Shown here one piece after another: positions 63,848 through 64,000 of a stretch of DNA of 64,000 bases (position 1 is the stretch's first letter; the number at the start of each line of letters is the position of its first letter). The notes beneath the pieces are model-generated. The model did no database searches. It saw only the letters and a list, made by a program, of their open reading frames with translations, and was not told the DNA's origin. The DNA is from Enterobacter sp. CC120223-11. Its GTDB lineage: Bacteria; Pseudomonadota; Gammaproteobacteria; Enterobacterales; Enterobacteriaceae. The translations under genes and the position numbers were made by a program. The stretch spans positions 186,001 through 250,000 of the forward strand of contig NZ_OBEF01000001.1 in the NCBI RefSeq assembly GCF_900215375.1, written 5' to 3'.

Positions 63848-64000
63848 TCCCCCCTTCATTTGTTACTCCTCGGTTGCCAGTCTTATGTTTTTTTATCCGA
63901 TATTTCCTGCCTGTTAATTCCCCGTAACCCCCCTGTTTCTGTACAAAGAATAACCGACATTATTGCCCGCTTATCTCCCTGAGCAAAAAACGATCAACTG

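Overview
The window is chromosomal DNA from a member of the Enterobacteriaceae. Gene order and protein sequences follow, in blocks, the region of the E. coli K-12 chromosome from feaB-feaR through ribA. It is not E. coli itself: the Rac prophage next to ttcA, uspF, dbpA, the fnr-ogt-abg block, pspE, the ycjM-W/ompG cluster and the puu cluster are all missing, and extra genes occur that I do not know from K-12 at these positions. An Enterobacter/Lelliottia/Leclercia-type genome is the best guess, from gene content only. Comparisons with E. coli are from memory, not from a search.

Layout. 1-5.4 kb: feaB (cut by the window edge) with its activator feaR, then the envelope operon ydbH-ynbE-ydbL. 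5.7-13.2 kb: ldhA, hslJ, ydbJ, pyruvate:flavodoxin oxidoreductase (ydbK/nifJ), the small RNA gene micC and an OmpN-type porin. 13.4-15.8 kb: ttcA, an unlisted proline-rich 45-codon gene, the anaerobic small RNA gene fnrS with an FNR site, and zntB. 16-21 kb: signalling genes, namely a chemoreceptor without a periplasmic sensor domain, an MHYT-GGDEF-EAL protein and dgcM. 21-28.5 kb: murein-peptide recycling (mppA, mpaA, ycjG), two microprotein genes, tpx, tyrR with its autoregulatory box, and an arginase-family gene. 28.5-33.8 kb: the phage-shock locus pspF / pspABCD-ycjX-ycjF with its sigma-54 promoter.

33.8-45.7 kb, between pspF and sapA, is the accessory region. It starts with an AT-rich two-gene operon coding for a DUF262 protein and a HEPN RNase-like protein, a likely phage-defence or toxin module. 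Next comes a phage-derived cassette: a short terminated RNA resembling the C4 antisense RNA of P1/P4-type phages, a small Ash/Icd-like reading frame and a translationally coupled unknown 145-codon gene. The RNA has two stretches complementary to the downstream mRNA, one covering the ribosome binding site of the 145-codon gene. Then follow a lipoprotein, a RecF/ABC-like ATPase and a DUF1543 protein among three REP-like repeats, an M20 amidohydrolase plus MFS transporter operon divergent from a large AraC-GH39-like regulator, and a zinc-ribbon metallo-beta-lactamase-fold protein.

45.9-63.8 kb is again core: sapABCDF, fabI, yciW, rnb, pdeR, yciZ, yciT, osmB, and on the other strand yciH, pyrF, lapB, lapA, pgpB, with ribA last. 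DgcM and PdeR, which in E. coli act together in local c-di-GMP control of curli, are both here. The last about 150 bases hold no gene that I can recognise; acnA, ribA's neighbour in E. coli, is not visible.

No rRNA, tRNA, transposase, integrase or CRISPR array was seen.
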